Assembly (NCBI GenBank): GCA_001931905.2
Contig: MSJI02000257.1
Span: 1 to 64,000, forward strand
Source: Cladosporium sp. IMV 00045
Taxonomy: Eukaryota > Ascomycota > Dothideomycetes > Cladosporiales > Cladosporiaceae
Reading direction: 5' to 3'
Length of the DNA stretch: 64,000 bases
Part shown: piece after piece, positions 11,473-20,689 of the stretch
How the letters are laid out: each line of letters starts with the position of its first letter
How positions within the stretch are numbered: position 1 is the stretch's first letter
Translations under genes and position numbers: made by a program
Notes under the pieces: generated by a model
Databases searched by the model: none
The model's input: only the letters and a program-made list of their open reading frames with translations
What the model was told of the DNA's origin: nothing

Positions 11473-12651
11473 ATGCTTGCATCACGACCTTCTGCCCGCT
11501 TGGGTTACACTTGCACTGGCTGTGTAAAGCATTCACAGACCCGACTGTTTTCATCACAGACCAATGCACTCCCTCCCTCGCCTCCGCCATCCGGCGCAGC
11601 AAAACTCACGAATCGCCGTTTGATCTCCCTCCATGGACCGGAAGCGCCAAAGTTCCTGCAAGGCATCATTACGAACAATTTGCGACCCGACCTGCAAACA
11701 GGCTTCTTCTCTGCCTTCCTGACTGCGCCTGGAAAGGTGCTCAATGACGTCTTCGTGTACCCGACACTGGGCTCAACATGGCACGGTGAAGCGAACAAGA
11801 ACGAAGATCCGGGATACCTGGTAGAAGTGGATGCGGACGATGTGTCCTTTCTGTTCAAGCATATCAAGAGGCACAAGCTGCGCGCAAAGCTCGCGCTGCG
11901 TCTGCTGGATGAGGGTGAATTGGATGTGTGGAATGCGTGGAGAGATGACGACCGGTGGACTGCGCATTCGCAAGGTACCAGTACGGACGGCACTATCAGT
12001 CTGACAGACTGCCGCGCACCTGGCATGGGTCAAAGAATTCTGTTGCCTTCTTCGAGCACAGCTAGCGGTCTAGCAGGCAACACGGCCGCTTTGGAAGGTC
12101 TCGAAGAAGCACCTTTGAGCGCATACACTCTCCGCCGATACATGCGCGGTGTGGCTGAAGGACAGAAAGAGATTCCAAGAGAAGAGACTTTGCCGATGAA
12201 CGCAAACATCGATCTCATGAATGGAATCGACTTCAAGAAGGGTTGCTACATTGGCCAGGAACTCACTATCAGGACTCACCATACCGGTGTCGTTAGAAGA
12301 CGGATCTTGCCAATTGCTCTTTACGATGTATCCTCCAGCGCGCCCGAGAAACTCGAGTACGACAGCTCTTTCAGCTTTCCCGCCCCAGAACGCGAGACGG
12401 ACATCAGGAAGGCAGACAAGAGAAAGCGTGCCACTGGAAAGTTCATCGGCAGTGTTGGCAACATTGGGCTCGGCATGTGCAGACTGGAGCAAATGACGGA
12501 TTTGGTGGTGTCTGGAGAAGGAAGCTCTTTCAATCCCGAAGACAAGTTCACGGTGGCAATTGGAGAAGACAACCTCGGAGTCAAAGCATTTGTACCAGAC
12601 TGGATACGCGGCCAAGTTCGTGGGCCTAAAATCCAGAAACGAGTCGAGTAG
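11473..12651 (+). CDS. IBA57: mitochondrial iron-sulfur cluster factor Iba57 (CAF17)
   Basis: Single-exon 392-aa protein of the GcvT-like/YgfZ family. Iba57 works with Isa1/Isa2 in the mitochondrial matrix to build [4Fe-4S] clusters for targets such as aconitase and lipoate synthase. The diagnostic signature KGCYIGQELTIRTHHTG lies near residues 255-270, with the Cys thought essential. The N-terminal part shows the folate-fold entry LISLHGPEAPKFLQGIITN. The first 35 residues are rich in Ser/Arg/Thr without acidic residues, as expected of a mitochondrial presequence. Its stop codon is only 3 bp from the stop of the convergent SDR gene. One of the client enzymes of this pathway, an aconitase, is encoded later in the window at 41.2 kb. 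Confidence 0.92.
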   Translation: MLASRPSARLGYTCTGCVKHSQTRLFSSQTNALPPSPPPSGAAKLTNRRLISLHGPEAPKFLQGIITNNLRPDLQTGFFSAFLTAPGKVLNDVFVYPTLGSTWHGEANKNEDPGYLVEVDADDVSFLFKHIKRHKLRAKLALRLLDEGELDVWNAWRDDDRWTAHSQGTSTDGTISLTDCRAPGMGQRILLPSSSTASGLAGNTAALEGLEEAPLSAYTLRRYMRGVAEGQKEIPREETLPMNANIDLMNGIDFKKGCYIGQELTIRTHHTGVVRRRILPIALYDVSSSAPEKLEYDSSFSFPAPERETDIRKADKRKRATGKFIGSVGNIGLGMCRLEQMTDLVVSGEGSSFNPEDKFTVAIGEDNLGVKAFVPDWIRGQVRGPKIQKRVE

Positions 12652-12654
12652 CGG

Positions 12655-13692
12655 TCACTGCCCTGCTACCCACCCTTCTCCGCTCCCTAACACTCGCGTC
12701 CCTTCGTCAAGCTGACTGGTTTGTCTCTCGCCCAACCATTGCGGCCGGAGATCGATCTTTGATTGCTCGATTTTCCAGCCACGTCCACCTTCTACATACA
12801 CGGCTTCTCCATTCAGACTGGAGTCGGAGAGTACACCCATCAGGATCTTCGCTACGTCTTCTGGCATGTTCCCTGGTAGGCCAGTGGCGTCCCACGCTTC
12901 TTCGATACCTTGCGTCAGCCTGGTACGGGTCATCCAAGGACAGACTGTGTTTGTTCGAATGGCATGTGGCCTGGCCTGGATAAGCGTACTGTTCCAAGCG
13001 GTCAGCCGACACTCTTGGAGGCTTCACAATATTCAATGGCCCACCTGCGCAGCACTCTCATGAGACCCATGACACCATGCTTGCTAGCCACATAAACATA
13101 AAGCCCTGGATCTTCGCGAAACGCTGCGACGCTTGAAGTGAAATTCAAGCTCTTGTCATTGACATCGCCAACGCTTTCTTCATTGGAGGCTTGTCGCAGG
13201 TATACGCTTGCCAGTCGTGCGAAATACAAAGGACCCTTCAGGTTCACATCGACAGGTCGAACGCTATTCTTGGGTTCCTCTCTCACAGACTCCAATGTCA
13301 GGTCTGGGCTGATGATGTTGCCCTGTTCGCCGAGACCAGCATTCGAGATTGCATGATCGACTCGACCGAAAGCGTCGAAGGCCGCATCGTAGAGAGCAAG
13401 GTTGTCGGCATAGGAGGTCACATCGCAATGCACAAACTTGACCGTGGCTGTTGCGGAGTTGAGCTCTTTCTCCAGAGCGATGGCTGGCTCATCGAGGACA
13501 TCGCCGAAGAAGACATGTGCTGAGGCGTTGTGGAGGAGCCGAACGAGGTCGGCACCGATTCCTATGGCACCCTGAGGTGAAGTGATATTAGCGCGACGAC
13601 TGTATATATAGTTTACTGTAACATACTCCTGTCAATACAACTACTTTGCCTTTCAAGCTTTCGCTAGAGGGAGGATGAAACTGGTCCGGCAT
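12655..13692 (-). CDS. short-chain dehydrogenase/reductase (classical SDR)
   Basis: Predicted 302-aa NAD(P)-dependent oxidoreductase. Three exons, 13627-13692, 13045-13571 and 12655-12970, separated by introns of 55 and 74 bp. The first junction rebuilds the Rossmann motif LTGGAIGIG (TGxxxGxG), and the second restores the frame into RPHAIRTNTVCPWM. Other SDR landmarks: CDVTSY, ISNAGLGEQG (NAG motif), the catalytic Ser region NFTSSVAAF and YVASK (catalytic Tyr-x-x-x-Lys). The NAD or NADP preference and substrate are unknown. The last intron acceptor could instead use a nearby AG, but only the chosen one keeps frame. Related fungal proteins are often annotated as 15-hydroxyprostaglandin dehydrogenase-like; I do not assign that role. 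Confidence 0.85.
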
Positions 13693-14039
13693 TGTGAGGA
13701 TTATCTAGACAACTGTCTGGAGAAGACGCATAGGAAACGCTGTTTTTGACGACTTCGCAACCCAGCATCCTCGGTATGCATACAACCATCAGGATAGAGT
13801 ATTTATTGCCATTCGGCAATTGATGTGTCTCCACTCTTCACTTCAACCCCGCCATGCTCTTTACACATGTGTGAGGTACCCTCTGCAACCAAAAAGTCAA
13901 GCGGAAAGCTTCCCGTAGCCGCGAACGTCACTTTGCGACTTTTATCCAAGCAGTACATGTAAAGAAAACAGCATCACGATCAACCACAAATCACGATTCG
14001 TCTATGCCTCTACAGAACCCAAAAAAATAACAAAAAACC
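13693..14039. promoter_or_regulatory. divergent promoter region, SDR / CSL4
   Basis: A 347-bp spacer between two divergent starts. A-rich sequence directly precedes the CSL4 ATG. No specific operator is recognised. Confidence 0.45.
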
Positions 14040-14618
14040 ATGTCGACATCAACACTCAGCCTCCCCGGCCAGGCCCTAGGTCCCTCCTCAGCCAACAACC
14101 CCGGCACCGGAACGCACATCCAATCCTCGCACGTCTACTCCTCCCTCGCAGGCTCCCTGAGCTCCAAGCCATCGACAACAAAATCCGCACCCCAGCCCAC
14201 CCTCACCGTCACCCGCCCCGCCGGCCCCCTCGTTCCCGAAACTGGCACAATCGTCCTCGGCCGCATCACGCGCACCAACCCCCGCCAAGCGACTCTCTCG
14301 ATCCTCGCCCTCGGCGCCGCCGGCGAGCACACGTGCCGCGACGTCTTCCCCGCGCTCATCCGGCAGCAGGACATCCGCGCGACGGAGATTGATAAGGTGA
14401 AAGTCGCGGAGAGTTTCCGCGTGGGAGACGTTGTCAGGGCGGTTGTGATCAGTTTGGGAGACGAGAGGAGCTATTTCTGCAGCACGGCGAAGAACGAGCT
14501 GGGCGTCGTCATGGCGGTCAGCGAGGCGGGGAATCAGATGGTGCCGGTTAGCTGGAGGGAGTTTGTGGATGAGAAGACGGGGGTGATGGAGGTTAGGAAG
14601 GTGGCGAAGCCTGTTTGA
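14040..14618 (+). CDS. CSL4: RNA exosome subunit Csl4
   Basis: Intronless 192-aa protein matching Csl4/EXOSC1, a cap subunit of the nine-subunit RNA exosome that carries an S1-type RNA-binding fold. It opens with the family N-terminal domain (STLSLPGQALGPS), has a Ser/Thr/Pro linker near 40-60, and then the S1-like region: GTIVLGRITRTNPRQATLSI, IRQQDIRATEIDKVKVAESF, RVGDVVRAVVISLGDERSYF and STAKNELGVVMA. Length is normal for fungal Csl4. The ATG follows an A-rich leader. It functions in nuclear and cytoplasmic 3'-5' RNA decay and processing. Confidence 0.93.
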   Translation: MSTSTLSLPGQALGPSSANNPGTGTHIQSSHVYSSLAGSLSSKPSTTKSAPQPTLTVTRPAGPLVPETGTIVLGRITRTNPRQATLSILALGAAGEHTCRDVFPALIRQQDIRATEIDKVKVAESFRVGDVVRAVVISLGDERSYFCSTAKNELGVVMAVSEAGNQMVPVSWREFVDEKTGVMEVRKVAKPV

Positions 14619-15270
14619 AGAGGAGGATACTACTGGCATGGATTTATAGGATTATCTTGGGTGCGACATCTGGTCATCATCTGATCCTCCAGGTTGCTTT
14701 GCGAAGTCAGGAACTCCTTGCGAGGGAATAAGTGCGATCGCTCGAATGGAGAGTGGGACATGCACTTCTAAGCTATCCGGCGCGTGCAGACAATTCGAGC
14801 CTGGAAGGACATTGTGCCAACCTGGACATGGCGGAAAGCTCAAATCCAACCGCCACATTCAGCCGTGCTCAGGATGCATAGCAGCAGAACAGAAGCCACT
14901 GCAATACGGACACAATGGCGACAATGGAGTGCTGGATGGTTGGTTAATGCTTGCACAAGCTGTGTGCATCAGCCGCGGCAAGCTGGAAATTTGAACGATA
15001 GGACCAATTGCGATGTACCTGGTATCAGAAGGAGAAACCGCTGCTGGATAGTCTGGCCACAAATCTGTTGGGAAAATTGAAGAAATATTCTTCATCATGA
15101 TCAAAAACCTTCAAAATTCTATCTAGGTCCGTAGCTATTTTCAATAGACAGTCTTTGCCAAAGAAAACATGGCAGATCGCCAGCGACCTATCCACGCTCT
15201 GACCGTCACGAAAGCAATTGCTCTCGAAAGGAATTCTGGGATTTTCACGCTTAGACGCCATCATCGCCTC
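14619..15270. other. 650-bp intergenic region
   Basis: Spacer between the 3' end of CSL4 and the 3' end of the minus-strand unknown gene. The genes converge here. Nothing further is supported. Confidence 0.5.
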
Positions 15271-16353
15271 CTAGCTTTTCTGACTTGCTCGAGATCTCAC
15301 AGAGCCCGCCGCATCTGCAGTAGCAGCTTCCTCGCCACCCAGACCAGCTCTCTCACCCGCCTGCCCACGCGATCGAACCGAAGACCTCTCACTCGACACA
15401 TCAGCTTGCTCGCCAGACTCCCTCGCCCCCTCCCCTCCCGAGCCCGCCACCGAGCCCGTCCCAACATCACCACCCCCCTCATCTACCTCATCAACACCCC
15501 CACCCCCCTCCCCCGAACCATCATCATCCACCTCCCCCTCCCTCCCACCCAAAACACCCACCCTCCCCACCCTCCTCACCCCCAGCACCGTCCCCCAAAA
15601 CCCCACCAACCCCCGATTCGCCCTCTCCACTTCCCTTCTTACCCTCAGCTCGCCCAAAGTCGGCACGCGGCCGTGCCGCGACCTCCGCCCGCCCGCCAGC
15701 CACCAGAGCCCTTCGCTGGGGCGGTAGGAGTCAGGCACAAGAGTTGGGGGTGAGGTGGAGGGGAGGGTGGTGCGGGGGCGGGGATGTGGGGAGGAGGAGG
15801 AGTCGCCGCCGCCGCCGCCGCGGAGGTGCAGGTGGGCGAAGGTTGTGGGCGGGTGGATGGGGTGGGTTTCTCTTGATCTTGGGGGTGTAGGTTTGTGGCG
15901 TCGCGCTTGGGCTACGCTTGCGGTGTGGCAGATGAGTTCCATGCGTTTGAGGGTTTCGAGGTCGGAGGCGGAGAGGGTGAGGGCGTCTAGGTCGGCTATG
16001 AGTGGGTCTAGGGTGTGGTTTGTGGCGTGTAGGGGTGGTTTGGGAGTTGCCTGGGGAGGTGCGGCGGTGAGATCTGGTTCCTGCGAGCAGGAGCGGGTCG
16101 CTGACCTTATTCGGTGGGTAATTCTGGTTCGAATGGTGCTCTGGAATGAGGTGCTTGCGGATACATGGGCCTTGGGATCGTGATCAGTCGAAGCGTTGGC
16201 GCCTGGCATGTTGAAGATCATGGAGAAGACACGGGTAGTCCTCGACTCCTCGCTCGGCTTGATGCTGACATCGGCACCTTCTGCTCTGGTCTGCCTGCGA
16301 CTCCTGAGCCGCGATCTCAAGGATCCAGAGGACGGTGATTGATCAGTCGGCAT
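15271..16353 (-). CDS. protein of unknown function, low-complexity C-terminal tail
   Basis: Predicted 360-aa protein that I do not recognise. The N terminus is Ser/Arg-rich. A helical segment near 180-200 (LIADLDALTLSASDLETLKR) and a Trp-rich segment (YRPSEGLWWLAGG) followed by PTLGELRVRREVERANRG look like folded or conserved patches. The C-terminal 110 residues are Gly/Glu/Asp/Ser-rich and probably disordered. No signal peptide or membrane segment. The frame stays open 122 codons upstream, but that extension (to 16719) reads like leader sequence, so I start at the Met of MPTDQSPSSG. The strong strand asymmetry (C-rich plus strand) from 15420 to 15620 encodes the acidic tail. Confidence 0.55.
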   Translation of the reverse strand: MPTDQSPSSGSLRSRLRSRRQTRAEGADVSIKPSEESRTTRVFSMIFNMPGANASTDHDPKAHVSASTSFQSTIRTRITHRIRSATRSCSQEPDLTAAPPQATPKPPLHATNHTLDPLIADLDALTLSASDLETLKRMELICHTASVAQARRHKPTPPRSRETHPIHPPTTFAHLHLRGGGGGDSSSSPHPRPRTTLPSTSPPTLVPDSYRPSEGLWWLAGGRRSRHGRVPTLGELRVRREVERANRGLVGFWGTVLGVRRVGRVGVLGGREGEVDDDGSGEGGGGVDEVDEGGGDVGTGSVAGSGGEGARESGEQADVSSERSSVRSRGQAGERAGLGGEEAATADAAGSVRSRASQKS

Positions 16354-16757
16354 GGCTGAGTCGCGAGCCTGATGTTTGCGATAGCAAATGATGCTTCCGA
16401 GGGCCAGAGAAAGTTTCGTCAAAGAGGGACAGAGGTCGAGGAAACCTGGCGGGAAACACTTTCGCCTGCGAGTGAAACGGGGAAAAGAGACGTAGTCAAT
16501 GGAGCCTGCCATTGCTTGCGGACGCGACGTCAGTGTATGAGTGTGTCTATGTCTATGAGTCGAAGTCGTTTGATGATGATCAAGTTTGCTCAAGATCAGA
16601 AGTTTTGTACAAACGAAGGCTTGACCAAACGACCGACCTCTAACAAACAGCTGCACGAGCTGCAATGTGAGCATCCCTCTGGTCGATTCTGGCAGCTGAC
16701 AGGAAGATCCCCAAACCATCGAATATCAGCACGCAAGATCCAGACAAACATGATGCA

Positions 16758-17441
16758 TCACCTCCTCGCCCTCCTCCGCTTCCTCCGCTTCGCAGCTTCT
16801 AGACCTTCTATACGGTCTTTCTTCTCTTTACTCCACCATTCTCGCTCCCACTCTGCTCTCATGAGCCTCTGCTCGGGCCCTTCGGACTGCGACCTGAGCT
16901 TCTCTTCTCCCAAAGCCTGCTCAAGAGCAGTGATTCCCTGCAGACTGGTGTGCAGCGCTCTTCCGAGTTCGCCCATCAGGTTGCCGACTCTCGCGCACGC
17001 CTCCTTCGTGTACGGCGCGTGCCATTGACTCCTGGTATTTATCGGGCTGTGCTCTCCTGACACGTCTGGATTGCCCAAGGTGCCGAAGTCTCGGGATGCG
17101 CTGGCGTAGGCCGCTTGGATGGCGGCGTTCCTATTGAGAGCTTCTGAGATGTACGCTTGGAGGTGTTCGCCGAGGGAGGTTTGCACGACGGTTTGAGTCT
17201 TTGGAGAAGTCTTTGCTGGTGGCGTTTTGACTATGGGTGTGTTGCATGATTTGCAGAGAACCAACTTGTTTGGTTCGATAGGTCTGATATCTAAGCGTGT
17301 GAGAGGTTTCGAGGGTTTTACCACGATTGAGTGAACGAGGCTGCCTGGAAGGCTTTTGGCGCGAGTGATGCGCGTTGAATATACTCCAAAGCCCTCTTTG
17401 GTAGGCGAAGGTTCGCACGAGCTCCTGGTCGTTGGTGCCAT
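16758..17441 (-). CDS. protein of unknown function with C-terminal basic coiled coil
   Basis: Predicted 227-aa intronless protein that I do not recognise. It has a CxxC pair (VLCKSCNTPIV) near residues 62-65 that could be half of a metal site, a Pro/Thr/Lys linker, a helical middle segment (LGEHLQAYISEALNRNAAIQ), and a C-terminal helix rich in Glu, Arg and Lys that ends in the strongly basic AAKRRKRRRARR, a plausible nuclear-localisation signal. The pattern would fit a small nuclear or chromosome-associated protein, but that is speculation. It is co-oriented with the unknown gene downstream at 15271-16353. Confidence 0.55.
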   Translation of the reverse strand: MAPTTRSSCEPSPTKEGFGVYSTRITRAKSLPGSLVHSIVVKPSKPLTRLDIRPIEPNKLVLCKSCNTPIVKTPPAKTSPKTQTVVQTSLGEHLQAYISEALNRNAAIQAAYASASRDFGTLGNPDVSGEHSPINTRSQWHAPYTKEACARVGNLMGELGRALHTSLQGITALEQALGEEKLRSQSEGPEQRLMRAEWEREWWSKEKKDRIEGLEAAKRRKRRRARR

Positions 17442-18988
17442 AGTCGCGGATTTTGTACACTGAGTCCATCAGTATAGATGAATGTCGTTGGTCAAAGACT
17501 TGCCGTGCTTTGAACAATGAATCTAGATCGTCAGTGTCATTTCCGGCATGAATTTCCATTGACAGCTTTTCAGAACAAAGAAACTTGTCATGCCTGTAAC
17601 ATAACTGTATGGATCGAGCGATTTCCATACGTTAGTGGCCTGTTACATTCAGTACACTGATTGTTGAGATGTCAAGTGCGTGTGTTATTCATATCGTGAA
17701 GCTCATGCAATTGATCCCGAACCTCGGCTGCATGGTTAGGGAAATTGATGTTTGAAAGAGACCAATTTCAAAATACCCAGAGGTCAGGTGTATGGATCGA
17801 TCTGGCAAAGTCTGTGTCACTTGCTTTGCATGTGTCGTTGTATCATATATGGTGCAAACATGGCGGGGTCGTCAAACATATTGTCCGTACAAGTACTGTG
17901 TGGTGGCCAAGCCGAAGGAACCTGATCCTCCACAGGCTTGCGTGTTTTGGGGCGGCAGTTGCACCGAGTATCGCTTGCATCGTTGCCGAAAGCACTGCCC
18001 TAATTGTGAGTTGCTCAACGAAGCTAGTCTCGTATCATGATCAGTGGCGATGGCGAGTAGGCGAATACGTAGGTGGGTTTTCACGAAAAATCCAGGTCGG
18101 CATGATGTTGTTTGTCTGGTGAATGAATACCACTGGTCCAGCAGAGTGAATGGGAAGTTATAGTCACGAACATATGGCTCTGTGCAGAGCGATGGTTGAA
18201 TATCGTGATGGACGTGCACGAAGGGAGGGTCTCGGAAGTGTCAAAGTGTCGAACAGAACAATAATAAAGCCGCACACCAAGCTTCGCTAGCGTTAAGATT
18301 AAGATCAACCATGCTCGCACTATCCAATAGTGTTGCGTGATAGAAGTGTGTGCGGCTCCGCTCGCTATCAGATTGAACCGGTAACGAAACTCAGTATTGC
18401 TACTTTGCCTACCAATACGAAAAATCCGTCGCCCCTGAGCCTGGCGATTGCGTGGTCGTCGGTGTGGCTTGTGGCTGCCCGAATAGAGTGTTTGTCCACA
18501 ATTTGCTAATACTGTAGTGGTACCTTAGTGAGAACACATGTCGTTCCATACCTTTCTTCAATTTTCCCTTTCATCCAAAGTCTTGTCGTTCGCTTGAGAG
18601 GGCTTGTCAATCTTACCTACCGTCTGAAACAGTCTCGCCCGCCCCTTCTTCACATGCTGAGACCGCTTGTCACTCCCCACTCTCGTTGAACTGGAGACCG
18701 AACACGCACCTGCATTAGCACCGAGAAGCCGCCTCCGCGACATCAACATCCTCTCACTCTCGCCTCTCTCCGTTCGACACTCAACCAACAGACTACCCTG
18801 TCATACGTCTTCACGAAAGCATCTGAATCAACCTCGCCTGTTCCGCAGTGTTACTCGCTCTTCACGAACATCCTACCGACGCCACTGTGCACAATAACAT
18901 TGTCTCAAGATACGCCTCTGTATCGCATCGTCGCGTCTCGTCTGCGACCTTTCCACTCATCTACCTCAATAAATCGAACCATTGCACA
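17442..18988. other. 1.5-kb intergenic region
   Basis: Separates a minus-strand gene from the plus-strand secreted-protein gene, so both promoters lie here. From about 18690 to 18990 the sequence is pyrimidine-rich (CTCTCACTCTCGCCTCTCTC-type), as is common in fungal promoter and leader DNA. I find no supported gene or tRNA. Confidence 0.5.
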
Positions 18989-19828
18989 ATGAAGCTCACG
19001 TCGCTGTACCTCTTTTCGACCGTGTATGCGGCCGCATACACCCTGGCCAATGACATCCAGCCTGCAGCCGTAACAAGTCCCTCACCATCCGACGAGTCGG
19101 CGCCAGAGCCCACGGTCCTGAGCGCAGAAGACTACGCCATTCTCGAGTAAGTGATCGCATGAAATCCACCCACTCACCTCAGCCTCCTAACCAACCTTCC
19201 TCGCAGTGCCCGCCAAGCAGAGCAAAACCCCGACGCGACAAAAGCCAACACGCCCTTCCCCACCGTAACGACCGACTGGCGACCGACCAAACTGCCCAAC
19301 GGCCAGATCACCTACTGGGAAGACGCCTACACGCAAACCTTCGCCTCGGTACCCGGCCAGCTCCCCTCGCCCGGCTCCGGCTCCATCGGCCTCGGCACTC
19401 TCACGCACAAGAACGACAAGCGAGCGGAGGAGGCGACGTCCGCGGGCGCGGTTGCGACTGGTATTGCTGGCAGGTACAGAGTGTAAGGGGGAAGCAGAAT
19501 GTGCTGATCCGATGAGCCTCTGTTGCTTTTAGTGCTCGCGCAGCCGGTGGTCATGATCATGCAGACGACGATTATCGTGCAGCCGGTCCAGCGCGTCACG
19601 GAAGTGCAGATTGTCGAAACTGTGTTCGAGTACGCTTCGCCGACGATGGCTGTGAATGCGACGGCCGAGACGGCGAGGTTTTCCATGCCTGGCTCTGGAT
19701 TTCCTTACGCCACTGGCACAGCACCGCTCAGGACCAGCAACTACACTCTCGCGGGCACCGCTACGTCCGGCATGCCGAGCCCGTCGACCAACGGCACCGG
19801 AGGATTTCTTTTCAGGCGTTTTTCCTAG
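18989..19828 (+). CDS. small secreted protein of unknown function with Kex2-type site
   Basis: Predicted secreted protein, roughly 200-215 aa. It begins with a signal peptide (MKLTSLYLFSTVYAAAYTLA) followed by a Ser/Pro-rich stretch. Exon 1 ends near 19147 at a GTAAGT donor and exon 2 begins near 19207 after CGCAG. Exon 2 contains LPNGQITYWEDAYTQTF and a dibasic KR site (THKNDKRAEE), a likely Kex2 cleavage. The last exon, from about 19533, encodes a hydrophobic beta-like segment (TTIIVQPVQRVTEVQIVETV), then a Ser/Thr/Gly-rich tail with N-glycosylation sequons. The second intron is not resolved: the obvious GTACAG or GTAAGG donors do not keep frame, and a GTATTG donor near 19471 or a GTGTAA donor with a later acceptor would. 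I do not recognise the family. Confidence 0.6.
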
Positions 19829-20689
19829 CATTCAAGCGACAGGCGTTTTGTTTTTCTTCTTTTTTAGCCCAGGCAAGGCAAGGCATTAGCGTTGATTATT
19901 CTCCGAGGAAGAAATGGATGACGAGCGGCATAATAGTCCCCCTGATAGACAACAGGGGAGACAGCAGCACAGGATATAGCAGCATAATGTAAATAGTCGA
20001 TTATTGAGAAAAATTTTGAAGTTCAAGGTCAAGGAAGATAATGATCACGTCTGATTAAGCAATAATGCACCTTCATCCTTCGTGCCTTGTTTGTTTTGGC
20101 GTAGCGTCGCACAGACTTGGGCTTGGGATTGCGCTCCGCGGGATTTGTTGATGGGGGAGGTGGTGGCTTTGGTTTGGTGTATCTGGGCCTTGCAAACTTG
20201 CGCTCGCTCGTTCCAAGAACTAGACGTCACATCTTCTTTCGTATAATACCTTACCTAGGTAACAATGTGAAGTCAATGGCGTGTCAACCGTTCAGTGTGA
20301 ACCAAACGACCTGCCGTGGAAAAATCACGTTGTCCTTGTGATGAACGGCCAGAGAATCCGTCAGAGAGAGATTGCATTGCAATCAACAACTCATGACCCG
20401 GAGGCTCAGGTACATGTAGTTCATGAATCATGTATGGCGACCCAGTTCTGCTCACAGATGTATCTACATGTAGCTATCATATCAAAGGCCGAGGTGTCGT
20501 TTTTACGATGATCGTACTCGCACCCCGGATGAATCCTTTCCCGAACCACTTGGCTCTCGACGTAATTGCTAAGATACCTACCTACTACAGAGCTTCTAAT
20601 CGACCTTGGAATGGAGACCTTTCTCGATATCGATCATCATCAGCAAGCTACCACCTGATACGAATCGGGACCCTGTCCAATTACCGATC
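19829..20689. other. 860-bp intergenic region upstream of the quinate cluster
   Basis: Contains the 3' flank of the secreted-protein gene and the promoter of the dehydroshikimate dehydratase gene, including a CGG-N12-CCG candidate site described separately. No gene is supported. Confidence 0.5.
20526..20543 (+). promoter_or_regulatory. candidate quinate-activator site (CGG-N12-CCG)
   Basis: CGG and CCG half-sites separated by 12 bp, 147 bp upstream of the dehydratase start codon. The inner 16 bp match the Neurospora QA-1F consensus GGRTAARYRYTTATCC, as I recall it, at 12 of 16 positions. Location and dyad favour a Zn2Cys6 binding site, but the mismatches in the right arm keep confidence low. 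Confidence 0.3.

Noticed and set aside
16354..16719. Extended start of the unknown protein at 15271-16353
   Set aside because: The upstream codons look like leader DNA (CACACTCA-type repeats) and do not resemble the rest of the protein. An earlier Met at 16512 remains possible.
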